From the NCBI GenBank assembly GCA_040216555.1, contig JAVJOW010000036.1, forward strand, positions 112,877 to 176,876: a stretch of DNA of 64,000 nucleotides, written 5' to 3'. The position numbers and the translations under genes were made by a program. The notes beneath the pieces were generated by a model. It saw nothing but the letters and a program-made list of their open reading frames with translations, searched no databases and had not been told where the DNA came from. Each line of letters begins with the position of its first letter. The stretch's first letter is position 1. The DNA comes from Arenibacter sp040216555 (GTDB lineage Bacteria; Bacteroidota; Bacteroidia; Flavobacteriales; Flavobacteriaceae). Below are positions 26,628 to 35,842 of this stretch, piece after piece.

Positions 26628-28313
26628 TTGAAAAAACCTAATACTCCAACCGCCTTATTATTTGTATTAGTTACTTCGTCACTTTTCTCGTGTGGGGACA
26701 AGACCGCAGAACAGGAAATAACAAAACCCAATATAATATACATCATGTCCGATGACCATACTACCCAGGGCTTTGGTATTTATGGGAGTAGGCTGGCCGG
26801 TTTGAATCCGACCCCAAACTTGGACAAGATTGCCAACGAAGGAATAATTTTTGACAATTGTTTTGTAAACAATTCCATCTGTACGCCCAGTAGGGCTTCT
26901 ATCATTTCTGGACAGTACCCGCAGACCAACGGAGTATTGGACCTAGAAGGTGTTATTGGGGTTGAAAGGCAGTATCTGCCAACAGAGATGAAAAAATTAG
27001 GGTACCAAACGGCCATTGTTGGTAAGTGGCACTTACACGACGAGCCCGCAGCTTTTGATTATTATAAGGTATTGCCCGGACAAGGTGACTATTTTGATCC
27101 GGAATTTCTGGTAAGGGGCGAAAAATCATGGCCCAATAATAAGGTAAAGACCAAGGGGCATTCCTCTGATAACATCATGGATATCACCTTGGATTATTTA
27201 AAGAATAAGAGGGATCCCAACAAACCGTTCTTTCTAATGCACCACTTTAAGGCACCTCATGACGATTTCGAATACGCACCTCGATACGAGGATTATTTGG
27301 CAGACACTTTTATTCCTGAACCTGAAAGCCTTTACGATAATGGTAATAATGGATCAATCGCTACCAGGGGCAAAAACGATTCCCTTACTAGGATAATAGG
27401 GTCCTCGGTTTCTCACCGAAACCTAATTCGGCGTCAGGCCAACAATATCTATTGGAACGATACCACTGTATATAAGAAATATAGAAATGCAGAAGACATT
27501 GCCCCATCGGAATATGTAAAGTGGGAAATGACAGCGGAGGAAAAAGACTATACCAGCAAAGTCTACCAGGATTATTTAAAGAAGTACCTGAGATGTGTTA
27601 AGGGTGTGGACGATAATGTAAAACGTTTATTGGACTATTTGGAAGCCGAAAATCTTTTGGACAATACCATCATCGTCTATACCGGGGACCAAGGATTTAT
27701 GTTGGGCGAACACGATTACATAGACAAGAGATGGATGTACGAAGAGTCGATGCGCATGCCATTTTTTGTAAGATATCCTAAATCCTTTACCGCAGGAACG
27801 CGTACCGATGCCATTATCAACAACACAGATTTTGCTCCCACCTTGATTGAATTGGCAGGGGGGAAGACCCCCGAATATATGCAGGGCCACAGTTTTAAAA
27901 CCATATTGGAAACTGGGCAGGAACCGGAAGGCTGGCAGCAGGCCACTTACTATCGCTATTGGATGCATATGGCGCACCGACACCAAAACCCCGCGCACTT
28001 TGGTATTAGGACGAAAGACCATAAATTAATATTTTTCTATGGTAAGTATTGGGTGGATACCGATGATACAAAGGCTGAATGGAACAAGGATAGTTGGGGC
28101 AATGACTTTACCAACCATACGCCTGTGGCTTGGGAGTTTTATGATCTTAAACAAGATCCGAAGGAAATGAACAATGCCTATGATGACCCGAAATATAAAG
28201 ATATAATCGCGGACTTAAAGGAACAGTTGGTCAAGTTGCGCGAAGACCTCAACGAAACCGATGTGAATTATCCGCACATCCAAAAAGTAATTGATGCACA
28301 TTGGAATGATTAA
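26628..28313 (+). CDS. lipoprotein sulfatase, family S1 (formylglycine type)
   Basis: A 561-residue lipoprotein starting with TTG at 26628; the signal peptide and lipobox (SLFSCGD, Cys22) follow at once, which supports the start. IIYIMSDDHTTQ provides the metal-binding Asp pair, and ICTPSRASIISGQYP carries the C-T-P-S-R motif whose Cys85 becomes formylglycine. VGKWHLHDEP and YTGDQGFMLGEHDYIDKRW are further active-site segments of the family. It cleaves sulfate esters, probably from a sulfated algal polysaccharide fragment, at the cell surface. A maturase gene is not in the window. The closest subfamily cannot be set by eye. Confidence 0.93.
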   Translation: MKKPNTPTALLFVLVTSSLFSCGDKTAEQEITKPNIIYIMSDDHTTQGFGIYGSRLAGLNPTPNLDKIANEGIIFDNCFVNNSICTPSRASIISGQYPQTNGVLDLEGVIGVERQYLPTEMKKLGYQTAIVGKWHLHDEPAAFDYYKVLPGQGDYFDPEFLVRGEKSWPNNKVKTKGHSSDNIMDITLDYLKNKRDPNKPFFLMHHFKAPHDDFEYAPRYEDYLADTFIPEPESLYDNGNNGSIATRGKNDSLTRIIGSSVSHRNLIRRQANNIYWNDTTVYKKYRNAEDIAPSEYVKWEMTAEEKDYTSKVYQDYLKKYLRCVKGVDDNVKRLLDYLEAENLLDNTIIVYTGDQGFMLGEHDYIDKRWMYEESMRMPFFVRYPKSFTAGTRTDAIINNTDFAPTLIELAGGKTPEYMQGHSFKTILETGQEPEGWQQATYYRYWMHMAHRHQNPAHFGIRTKDHKLIFFYGKYWVDTDDTKAEWNKDSWGNDFTNHTPVAWEFYDLKQDPKEMNNAYDDPKYKDIIADLKEQLVKLREDLNETDVNYPHIQKVIDAHWND

Positions 28314-28597
28314 TAATTTAGCTATTGGTATTAAAGTGTAAAGTGTGTTTTTAGAGCATTATCCTATGTAATTTCTACCAAGTTGAGGCATCTATTACAT
28401 TCAAAGCTTTTGTAAGGTTTCCCATAGCACCTTGCTCCCTTAATTGGCGGCTTGGTAAAGATTACATTAAAGCCCTAAAAGGTTGGACTATAAAAATGAA
28501 AAAACAAAAGCAAAAACAAAAGGTTTCACTATGAGCTTGGCTGAAAGAAAACGCTAGTTTGCTCATGTACTGTAGTAGCATCTGACATTAACCAAAA

Positions 28598-30202
28598 ATG
28601 AAAAATATGAGTAATATCTTCTTCAATAAATTCAAAATTGTTTTTTCAACCCTCTTGCTTGTTCAAATGTCCTGTCAGGTTTCCTCTGAAAAAAAGCAGG
28701 CAGCTGAAACTGATAATTTCAGATTTATGGAACTGGGCATACCCGAATTACAACAGGGATATAGGGACGGAACCTACACTGTTAAGGAGGTAGTGGAGGC
28801 CTATTTAAAAAGAATTGGGGAGATCGATAAAAGTGGCCCTATGCTGAACTCCATAATTCAGGTTAATCCAGACGCAATCCAAATTGCCGCACAGTTGGAT
28901 GTGGAGATGGAGGAGGGTAAGGTCAGGGGACCGCTGCACGGTATCCCCATCTTACTAAAAGACAATATTGACACCCATGACCAAATGGCGACCACTGCAG
29001 GGTCCAGGGCCCTGCTCAATTCTTACCCCATAGAGGATAGCTATGTGGCCAGACAGTTGAAAGAGGCCGGAGCGCTTATATTAGGAAAAGCCAATTTGAG
29101 CGAGTGGGCCAATTTCCGAGGTGAATTATCTTCCAGTGGTTGGAGTGGTGTTGGGGGGCAAACCAAAAATCCATACATTTTAGATCGTAATCCTTGTGGT
29201 TCAAGCTCCGGTTCTGCCGTTGCCGTTTCTGCTAATCTAAGCATGTTGGCGATAGGCACTGAAACCAATGGCTCCATTGTCTGTCCCTCAAACAACAATG
29301 GCATCGTGGGCATTAAGCCAACGGTGGGCCTGGTTAGCCGCTCTGGAGTTATTCCCATCTCCTATACCCAAGATACCCCCGGACCTATGGCACGGACCGT
29401 AATGGACGCTGCCATATGTTTGGGAGTACTCACAGGGATTGACCCGGCCGATGAAAAAACATTGGCAGGCCAGGGGAAATTTTATAAGGATTATACTCCA
29501 TTCCTAAAAGAGGACGGATTAAAGGGTAAGCGGATTGGCTTATACCAAAACCCGCTGGGCAAAAATTATAAAGTGGATACCTTGATGTCCAAGGCAGTGG
29601 CTTTTATGAAGCATCAGGGCGCAGAAATCATTGATATTAATGAGATATCAAGTGCCGAAGTTGGCGGCTATTCATTTCAAGTTATGTTATATGAATACAA
29701 AAACGGATTGAACAAATATTTCCGATCCTTGGGACCTAATGCGGCTATCAGAAGTTTAGAGGAACTTATCGCATTTAATCGAAAGGATTCCATAGAATTA
29801 AAATTTTATAATCAAAGATACCTGGAAATGGCCCAGGAAAAAGGGTACCTAAATGATGAAACTTACCTGGAAGCTTTGGCCAACATGCTGAAAGGGAGTA
29901 GGGAAGAAGGAATAGATAGGATTATGAATCTACATCATCTGGACGCCATAATAGCACCCACCGGAAGCCCTGCCTGGAAAACTGATCTTATAAATGGAGA
30001 TAGCTTTCAGTTGGGAAGTTCTTCTCCCGCAGCAAGAGCTGGTTACCCCAATATAACGGTACCTATGGGCTTCGTTGATGAGTTACCTGTTGGTATATCT
30101 TTTTTTGGTAGGGCCTGGAGTGAGCCCGTTTTATTGGAAATAGCCTATGCCTATGAACAAGGAACCAAACATCGAAATGCCCCTAAGTTTCTTAGTCCGT
30201 AG
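28598..30202 (+). CDS. amidase-signature family lipoprotein
   Basis: A 534-residue lipoprotein (LLVQMSCQVS, lipid Cys26). It has the amidase signature: catalytic Lys121 in HGIPILLKDNID, the glycine/serine-rich stretch NPCGSSSGSAVAVSANLSM with the cis-Ser, and the nucleophile Ser226 in GTETNGSIVCPS. The C-terminal ARAGYPNITVPMGF is also conserved. The family hydrolyses amide bonds to acid plus ammonia; secreted members act on peptide or aryl amides. The start may be 28598 or the ATG nine bases on. The 284-bp gap before it shows a short Lys-rich open frame (near 28430-28531) without a start, which I could not identify. Confidence 0.9.
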   Translation: MKNMSNIFFNKFKIVFSTLLLVQMSCQVSSEKKQAAETDNFRFMELGIPELQQGYRDGTYTVKEVVEAYLKRIGEIDKSGPMLNSIIQVNPDAIQIAAQLDVEMEEGKVRGPLHGIPILLKDNIDTHDQMATTAGSRALLNSYPIEDSYVARQLKEAGALILGKANLSEWANFRGELSSSGWSGVGGQTKNPYILDRNPCGSSSGSAVAVSANLSMLAIGTETNGSIVCPSNNNGIVGIKPTVGLVSRSGVIPISYTQDTPGPMARTVMDAAICLGVLTGIDPADEKTLAGQGKFYKDYTPFLKEDGLKGKRIGLYQNPLGKNYKVDTLMSKAVAFMKHQGAEIIDINEISSAEVGGYSFQVMLYEYKNGLNKYFRSLGPNAAIRSLEELIAFNRKDSIELKFYNQRYLEMAQEKGYLNDETYLEALANMLKGSREEGIDRIMNLHHLDAIIAPTGSPAWKTDLINGDSFQLGSSSPAARAGYPNITVPMGFVDELPVGISFFGRAWSEPVLLEIAYAYEQGTKHRNAPKFLSP

Positions 30203-30389
30203 TAATACTGGATTATAGCCCGTCTCTAAAAATGGAAAGACTAAGAATTACCATTACTGAACTGCACGCCTAAAATATGCGACTTCTCTCCCGATAACAA
30301 GTCGTGAACTATTGAGGGTAATCCATCGATTTGCTTGTACAACCCGAAACAACTTATTAACAATTAAAAACAAATCCAACGCCCCTTAA

Positions 30390-30608
30390 TCAATGCAGTT
30401 CCTCACAAAAGAAACCATGATTGTTCAAAAGATTGGTTACGGTAGTTGCCTTGACCATCTGGGTTTCGACCCGGAGGATATTGTCACAATCCTCCAGATC
30501 AAAATTCCAGTAGCCATCTTTGGCAATCAATCTGTTCAACCCTGGTTTCAAGACGTTCACTTCCCGTTTACTGTTTATTGATGTCCTAAATACCAATACT
30601 TCTTTCAT
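30390..30608 (-). CDS. small HMA-like (ferredoxin-fold) protein without CxxC
   Basis: A 72-residue protein, 12 bp downstream of the DinB gene and on the same strand. The sequence predicts beta-alpha-beta-beta-alpha-beta as in heavy-metal-associated domains, with WNFDLEDCDNILRVET in the middle and GFFCEEL at the end. The N-terminal metal-binding CxxC of true copper chaperones is absent; that position reads TSINSKREV. A paralog at 37600-37812 shares the DLED-x-DN-x-LR-x-E core. The function is unknown. It could sense a ligand or bind another protein. Confidence 0.65.
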   Translation of the reverse strand: MKEVLVFRTSINSKREVNVLKPGLNRLIAKDGYWNFDLEDCDNILRVETQMVKATTVTNLLNNHGFFCEELH

Positions 30609-30620
30609 GTTTCAATTCAA

Positions 30621-31109
30621 TTAACGTTCGTAAAAGGCAGGTGGTTCTATTCCCAAAGATCTTAGATAAACGTAAGCTTGTCCTCGATGGTGAATTTCAT
30701 TGTCTATAAAGTATAGGATGGAAGACATCACCGTACCATCATACTGACCAAAGATTTTGATGTTTTGTTGAAATTGCTCTTCCTTGATTTGCGACCAATA
30801 GGTATTGATTTCTGCGCTGGCCTTGTCCCAAAGTTCCAGTAGCCTTTCCTTTTTATTACCGTGTTCCATATGCTCGTTAAGAGGGGCCGACTTCCCAGTG
30901 GCAATTTCCTTTATACCTGGTCCTGCAATTCCCAATAGCTCCATAACCATTTCGGCAAATGTCCTCATACCCCCTATGGTATGACTAAAAAATGCTTCTT
31001 CAGGAAATGCTTCAATAGTCCTGCGCGTCAGCGCCCTATGTCCTTGCCAATGATCCAGCAATTCTTGTGATGAAATAACTTGCGGGGTCTTGTTCAATGT
31101 AGTGTGCAT
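30621..31109 (-). CDS. DinB family protein
   Basis: A 162-residue all-alpha protein of the DinB/YfiT superfamily, which are four-helix-bundle metal-dependent transferases or thiol-linked stress proteins. Visible family features are SSQELLDHWQGHRALTRR near residue 15, MRTFAEMVMELLG near 50, and the C-terminal IDNEIHHRGQAYVYLRSLG with histidines that can complete a metal site. It starts at 31109 and runs divergently from a WYL regulator across a 323-bp gap. It is followed by the HMA-like small protein, which suggests one transcript. Confidence 0.85.
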   Translation of the reverse strand: MHTTLNKTPQVISSQELLDHWQGHRALTRRTIEAFPEEAFFSHTIGGMRTFAEMVMELLGIAGPGIKEIATGKSAPLNEHMEHGNKKERLLELWDKASAEINTYWSQIKEEQFQQNIKIFGQYDGTVMSSILYFIDNEIHHRGQAYVYLRSLGIEPPAFYER

Positions 31110-31376
31110 AGTTTAATTTTTTAAGTGATTAATATTTCATGACCAAAATTAAATAGGGTTGGTGACAGCCCTATGTCAGTAGTAAAAAAATAATCAAAAA
31201 AAATATTTAACCACCTTAATATCAATAAATTAATAGCACTTCTTCAAATATGAAAACCAATGTTGACATAAGGTTGTCACTTAGACTCCTTTTATTTGTA
31301 AACTGATTTTGAAAATATCGATACATGAAATTTCAACACTGCTAAGCCTGTAACCAAATGGTCAAAACAAAGTCAA

Positions 31377-31413
31377 TTTTTGAATTATACTTTTATTTGA
31401 AATCCTATCTTTG
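31377..31413 (+). promoter_or_regulatory. promoter of the WYL regulator
   Basis: TTTTTG (31377-31382) and an exact TAnnTTTG box, TATCTTTG (31406-31413), form a Bacteroidota promoter with a 23-bp spacer. It lies 19 bp before the ATG at 31433 and inside a longer reading frame, so it decides the gene start. The rest of the 323-bp divergent region (31110-31432) shows nothing else clear. Confidence 0.6.
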
Positions 31414-31432
31414 GGATATATGTCAGGCAATT

Positions 31433-32389
31433 ATGGGTAGAGATACGGTAAATCGATTTGATCGTATAGTGGCGATCTTGGTGCAATTACAATCCAAACG
31501 TATAGTGAAGGCGCAAGAGTTGGCAGACCGATTTGAGGTAAGTCTGCGCACTATTTATAGGGACATTAGAACCCTTGAAGCTTCGGGTGTCCCTATTATC
31601 AGTGAGGCTGGTGTTGGCTATTCCATTATGGAAGGCTATCGACTACCCCCGGTCATGTTTACCCGTGAGGAAGTAGGGAGCTTTGTGGCCGCCGAAAAAT
31701 TAATGCAAAAGTTTGTGGACAAGTCCCTTGGTAGCTACCACCAATCGGCCATGTTCAAGCTAAAGTCGGTTTTAAGGGGAAGTGAAAAAGATTGGATTTC
31801 TGCCTTGGAGTCACAAATATACGTAGACCCATCACAACAGTTATTTAACGAGAATTTACCGAACGCGCTTGAAATTCTTTTTGAAAGTATCGCTGAAAAA
31901 AAACAGGTTTTCTTAAGGTATCACTCCATGCAGAGCGAGCACCCATCGGATCGGCATATTGAACCTGTAGGATTATTTCATGAAAATAATTTTTGGTATG
32001 TTCTGGGATATTGTCACTATAGAAATGATTACAGACAATTTAGAACGGACAGGATGTTGGGCATTGCAAGAACCTCTCTTTCCTTTACCGGAGAACATGG
32101 GAGTTTGGATGAGCATTTGAGTAAAGACGTTAATGTTCAAAAAACCAAGGTAAGAATATTGGTGGATAAGAACATTGCTAGGTTTATAACCAGCAATAGG
32201 AAACATTACGGCTTTGTTTCTGATAAAGTGAAGGGCAACAAAGTAGAAATGACTTTTATGACCGCGGATGTAGAACATGGATTTCCAAGGTGGTATCTCA
32301 TGTTTGGCGATTACGCCGAGATTATAGAACCCGAATTTCTAAAACAACGTGTTAGGGCTATCTTGGAAAAAACGGTTTCCAATCTTTAA
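31433..32389 (+). CDS. helix-turn-helix WYL-domain transcriptional regulator (YafY type)
   Basis: A 318-residue DeoR/YafY-type regulator. Residues 5-60 form a winged helix (FDRIVAILVQLQSKRIVKAQ, then RFEVSLRTIYRDIRTLE). Residues 130-230 form the WYL ligand-sensing domain (KKQVFLRYHSM, EPVGLFHENNFWYVLGYC, YRQFRTDRML), and a C-terminal WCX region follows. The frame opens 25 codons earlier at 31358, but a promoter lies within that part, so I chose 31433. It is divergent from dinB and the HMA-like gene and probably regulates them. WYL proteins often respond to nucleic acid or nucleotide ligands in stress. Confidence 0.9.
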   Translation: MGRDTVNRFDRIVAILVQLQSKRIVKAQELADRFEVSLRTIYRDIRTLEASGVPIISEAGVGYSIMEGYRLPPVMFTREEVGSFVAAEKLMQKFVDKSLGSYHQSAMFKLKSVLRGSEKDWISALESQIYVDPSQQLFNENLPNALEILFESIAEKKQVFLRYHSMQSEHPSDRHIEPVGLFHENNFWYVLGYCHYRNDYRQFRTDRMLGIARTSLSFTGEHGSLDEHLSKDVNVQKTKVRILVDKNIARFITSNRKHYGFVSDKVKGNKVEMTFMTADVEHGFPRWYLMFGDYAEIIEPEFLKQRVRAILEKTVSNL

Positions 32390-32577
32390 AAAATTTATGT
32401 CCTATATGGCCAATCAACCTAATGCGCATAGGCATTGGGTTGATTTACAATACACTAATTAAACCATCTCCCGCTTTTGATCATATTAAGGTATTCAACG
32501 GTATGGATAATATGGATAAGAGGTGTTTTCACTAGTGAACTTTTGATTGGTCCTCATAATTTACGGGACACTAAGAT

Positions 32578-33270
32578 TTAAGCGTTGTAAAGTGCCTCCA
32601 TCAATTCGTTCTTTTTGTTTCTGCTCAATGGCACCTGTTGTCCTTCTACTTCAATATTTTTACTATTGAATTTTTCTACCTTTTCCAAATTAACAATATA
32701 GGACTTGTGTATTCTTAGAAATTTATCTTGAGGCAGTTGCTTTTCAAAAGATTTCATGGTGGAAAGAATTACAATATTGCCTTCATTGGTCACCACTTTA
32801 ATATAGTCGCCAAGCGCTTCAACCCACTTAATGTCGTTTAAGATAACTTTGCGTTTTTTTAGATTGCTCTTCACAAAGATATACTCTTCTTCGGCACCTA
32901 GGTTCTGAGATTGCTCATGTCTGACCAAGGCTCTTTTTATGGATGCCTCAAAACGCGCCGAGGATATGGGCTTATACAAATAATCGGTTACGTCATAATC
33001 AAAAGCCTTTAGGGCATAGTCGGGCTTACCGGTAATTAGAATTACTTGAGGTGGATTTTCCAAAGATTCCAAAAGGTCAAAACCGTTTATAATGGGCATT
33101 TCCACATCTAGAAAAATTAGATCGATGTCAGAATTCTTGATACCGTTATTGGCCTCAATGGCATTGCTGTACTGGGCCAACAGTACTAGGTTAGGATGTT
33201 TGTTCACTAATTGGGCTACTGCCATGCGCTGCATGGACGAATCGTCTACAATTATACTTCTTAATTTCAT
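32578..33270 (-). CDS. LytTR-type response regulator
   Basis: A 230-residue response regulator. The receiver has Asp9-Asp10, phospho-acceptor Asp55 in LIFLDVEMP and a conserved Lys near 101 in YLYKPISSARF. Residues 125-230 form a LytTR DNA-binding domain (YIFVKSNLKKRKVILNDIKW, DKFLRIHKSYIVNLEKVEKF). In Bacteroidota such regulators usually pair with a membrane histidine kinase of the LytS type; none adjoins it here. The gene stands alone between two intergenic regions, and the target genes cannot be read from context. Confidence 0.92.
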   Translation of the reverse strand: MKLRSIIVDDSSMQRMAVAQLVNKHPNLVLLAQYSNAIEANNGIKNSDIDLIFLDVEMPIINGFDLLESLENPPQVILITGKPDYALKAFDYDVTDYLYKPISSARFEASIKRALVRHEQSQNLGAEEEYIFVKSNLKKRKVILNDIKWVEALGDYIKVVTNEGNIVILSTMKSFEKQLPQDKFLRIHKSYIVNLEKVEKFNSKNIEVEGQQVPLSRNKKNELMEALYNA

Positions 33271-33662
33271 AACGTGGGTCTCGTGTGTTTAAATCATGTT
33301 GAAAATACTTAAATGGCCTTCCAAACCCTCAAAAATGATGTGAACAACGTTTTAAATGTTGTGTAATTAGTGATATTTGTGGTCTAGGAATTTGATTCAA
33401 GATTCTATGCCGTAAATAGCCAAAAAGGAATCGGGGACTATAACCGAATAACCGTTTAAGTGCGTCCACAATATTGATTTTTTTAAGAGTGATGTATTCG
33501 TGGACTCGGTAGAACGTTACTAGTAAATAATCCCAAAAAATGAAATGGGATTAGGAGGATAACAAATTATAGCAGAAGATACTTTGAGTCCAAGCAATAG
33601 GTAATGTACCTATTTTTAGGATTTGGAAAGTGCTACACGAATAATTAAAAAAACTATGTTTT
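33271..33662. other. gene-free stretch between LytTR regulator and YceI gene
   Basis: 392 bp between divergent genes. I see an 8-bp inverted repeat, TAATCCCA with TGGGATTA (33528-33535 and 33546-33553), and no open frame of note. The hairpin lacks a U-tract and may be regulatory. Confidence 0.4.
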
Positions 33663-34253
33663 ATGAAAAATTTTATAATAGTGGAGTTTACGATGGTTTT
33701 ATGTTTGTGCAAAAAATGGACTTTCTTAATATTTACCTTGTTACTGATCCTGAGCAGCAATAACGCTATTGCACAGATATACGCGACCAATGGAGGCCAT
33801 GCCAATTTTAGGGCCAAAATGCCTTTTAATTCCTATATGGGCAAGTCGGACCAATTGCAAGGGGACATAAATTTTGAAACGGGAGAAGTAGCTTTTAAGT
33901 TGGCCGTGACATCTATTAAGACAGATAAGGACAAACGCGATGAACACATGTACGAATTGTTGGAAACCAAAAAAAATCCCTATGTACTTTTTGATGGCAA
34001 ACTTATCGATGAATTTAAATTTGACAAAAACACAAATCAGTCGGTCAAGGTAAAGGGCAATTTTACCCTAGCCGGTGTTACCAGACAAATTATCGTTCCT
34101 TTAAATTTGAAACTAACCCCAGATGGTGCAATCCAATTATACGCTTCCTGGTCGTTGCTGATTACCAACTATGGTTTGGAGCGTCCAAGTATAGCATTCA
34201 TACAGGTTAATGACAAACATGACATAAGTGTGGATGCTGTACTCAAGGAATGA
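33663..34253 (+). CDS. YceI-family periplasmic protein
   Basis: A 196-residue protein whose N-terminus has a hydrophobic signal (WTFLIFTLLLILSSNNAIAQ). An ATG at 33693 gives a shorter, equally good signal peptide. The mature region is a YceI lipocalin-like barrel that binds long polyprenyl-type ligands: ANFRAKMPFNSYMGKSDQL, INFETGEVAFKLAVTSIKT, DGKLIDEF and VKGNFTLAGVTRQIIVPLNL. The end differs from typical YceI in lacking the usual VDVTV-type last strand. Downstream is a zone of broken genes; the gene itself appears intact. Confidence 0.85.
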   Translation: MKNFIIVEFTMVLCLCKKWTFLIFTLLLILSSNNAIAQIYATNGGHANFRAKMPFNSYMGKSDQLQGDINFETGEVAFKLAVTSIKTDKDKRDEHMYELLETKKNPYVLFDGKLIDEFKFDKNTNQSVKVKGNFTLAGVTRQIIVPLNLKLTPDGAIQLYASWSLLITNYGLERPSIAFIQVNDKHDISVDAVLKE

Positions 34254-34382
34254 TAAAAATGTTTGGTACGCACAAGGTACAGTCCATTGCAAAACGCCTG
34301 TTTTGGCAACTTAATACTAAAGAATTTATTGCAGTGGTAACCGGAGTGGGGTTCTAAAATATAAGCATTCAAGGGGTTTTGA

Positions 34383-34589
34383 ATGGCATTGATTGTATGG
34401 CCCAAACTGATCTTGGCCAACGAGCACGCAGGTAACCTTAACTCCAAACAAGGAGAGGAGATCATGGAACTTTTTGGGCAATTGAACAATGCGGGAATTA
34501 CGGTAATCCAGGTAACCCATTCGGAAAAAAATGTTGCCTACGGTTCTCGGATCATCAACCTCTTGGACGGTAGACAAATCCACAAATAA
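34383..34589 (+). pseudogene. C-terminal fragment of a LolD/MacB-type ABC ATPase with a ruined Walker B
   Basis: The frame reads PKLILANEHAGNLNSKQGEE, then GITVIQVTHSE and the last ATPase strand. In working LolD/MacB proteins the motif is PKLILADEPTGNLDSKQG, so the Walker B Asp has become Asn, and the P and D-loop residues are changed too. Walker A, Q-loop and signature are missing, and a stop directly precedes the first ATG. Upstream, 34299-34370 may be a further fragment of a permease; that is uncertain. Confidence 0.85.
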
Positions 34590-34766
34590 AGTTGGACAGC
34601 ATATTCAATTTTGGAACATAATGTTGAGTGAAGTAATAATGAAGGACAGATATAACGGTCGAAAAATAACCACAATTCACCTAGGCCATTTATTCAGGAA
34701 ACATCTTAACAACGCCTAAGAAGGAGAATTTTTTTTTCTTATATCGATCAAAAAAATATAACACAA

Positions 34767-35087
34767 TCAACTTGTTGTAATCTCCTTAACCGGAGATGGT
34801 TTGGACACATCAGTACCTTTCTTGGTGTACGCCCTGACATAGTATTTGGTTTTGGTTGTCAAACCACTTACAGATAACGATGTTTCACTAACTTCTTTCT
34901 TAGTATAACCAGAAACTGTGGAACTAAAATCTGATTTATTAGAAACCTCTACAAGATATTTATCCGCCCCGTTAATTGCATTCCATTCAATTTTAAACGA
35001 TGTGTATTGAATTTCAGTCGTTTCTTTAAGAACAGGCCCTAATATTAATTTAGTTGTATTAGCTTCCTTTGCGGGCGAACCGGCAGA
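34767..35087 (-). pseudogene. fibronectin type III domain fragment
   Basis: Read on the minus strand, 106 codons with no start codon give a typical FN3 domain: TSFKIEWNAINGADKYLVEV, TSLSVSGLTTKTKYYVRAY and KPSPVKEITTS before a TGA stop. The N-terminal part of the parent protein is gone, and the frame is closed by a stop at 35088-35090. FN3 domains are common in extracellular flavobacterial proteins. Confidence 0.8.
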
Positions 35088-35100
35088 TTACTATATAGGA

Positions 35101-35328
35101 TTGTCCGGACCGGGTTATGACGATGAAGTTAGATTGATAGGGGCTATCGGTTCCAAATTTGTGGAGACGGCCATAGTAAATGTTTTGGGTCAGGGGGTAA
35201 AACATGTTAAATGGCCGGTAATACTGGATCTCAACAAGAAAATCTACTCTCATTCCTATGAAGTGCATTTAAGGGGCTTATCGGCCATAATAGGTTGGAA
35301 TGATTTTTTAAGATTGACAAACACATAG
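35101..35328 (+). pseudogene. unidentified C-terminal fragment
   Basis: The plus-strand frame reads DYYIGLSGPGYDDEVRLIGA, FVETAIVNVLGQGVKHVKWP and ends GWNDFLRLTNT before TAG. The composition is protein-like, but I cannot name the family. The likely original frame continues upstream through the antisense of the FN3 fragment, so the two fragments meet near 35075-35090, probably at a rearrangement junction. A TTG at 35101 is the only start candidate, so a broken gene is more likely than a small intact one. Confidence 0.5.
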
Positions 35329-35842
35329 TAAACCGTTTCCAGCGACCCCCTCCCAAATGCCCAATAATTTATCCTAGGGACCCAACTCTCCTTAAATGTA
35401 CTTTCGGGTTCTTTGCTGAAACCTTCTACTTGGGGTTGGTTTCTTCAAAATGGTTCCGCTAATCAAAATAGTCCACTCCTTGAGTAACCCATGTTGGTAT
35501 TTCAATGGCCCGCTAAATCACCAAGCAGCCATATTAGAATGCGCAGAAAATTGTAAGGTCGCAGAATAGGGGGATAGGGGAATAGGGGAATAGGGGAATA
35601 GGGGAATATAAATCGGATTTGAAAACGCAAAGCTCTTGGCTGCCCTAGTATCAGATAATATAGGGGCAGACCACAAATTGGCACTGGCCTGGCCCTAACT
35701 ACTGCAGGATTGCTGTAATTTTAGGAAGGGGAGCTAAAAACAATGGGCTTTTTTTATAACTTTAAGAATTGGACATAAAATTTAGAAACCATTCGCAAAT
35801 GATTAATGGGCACTACTTAATAAATTCAACTCAAAAAAAATC
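35329..35842. other. gene-free remnant region before pirin
   Basis: About 510 bp without an intact gene, holding the AATAGGGG repeat. A short plus-strand stretch near 35620-35696 (AKLLAALVSDNIGADHKLA) looks protein-like but is too short to identify. Together with 34254-35328 this is a zone of broken genes. Confidence 0.5.
35565..35608. repeat. 8-bp tandem repeat (AATAGGGG, about five units)
   Basis: The units at 35581-35588, 35589-35596 and 35597-35604 are exact AATAGGGG. Slightly altered units precede at 35565-35580, and a partial unit follows. The repeat lies in the decayed region before the pirin gene. Confidence 0.9.

Noticed and set aside
27627..28022. A 131-residue minus-strand open frame over the sulfatase
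   Set aside because: It is antisense to a protein with complete sulfatase motifs and shows biased, shadow-like composition.
28430..28531. A Lys-rich short frame (LGKDYIKALKGW ...) before the amidase
   Set aside because: It lacks a start codon and a recognisable family; it may be a remnant but cannot be supported.
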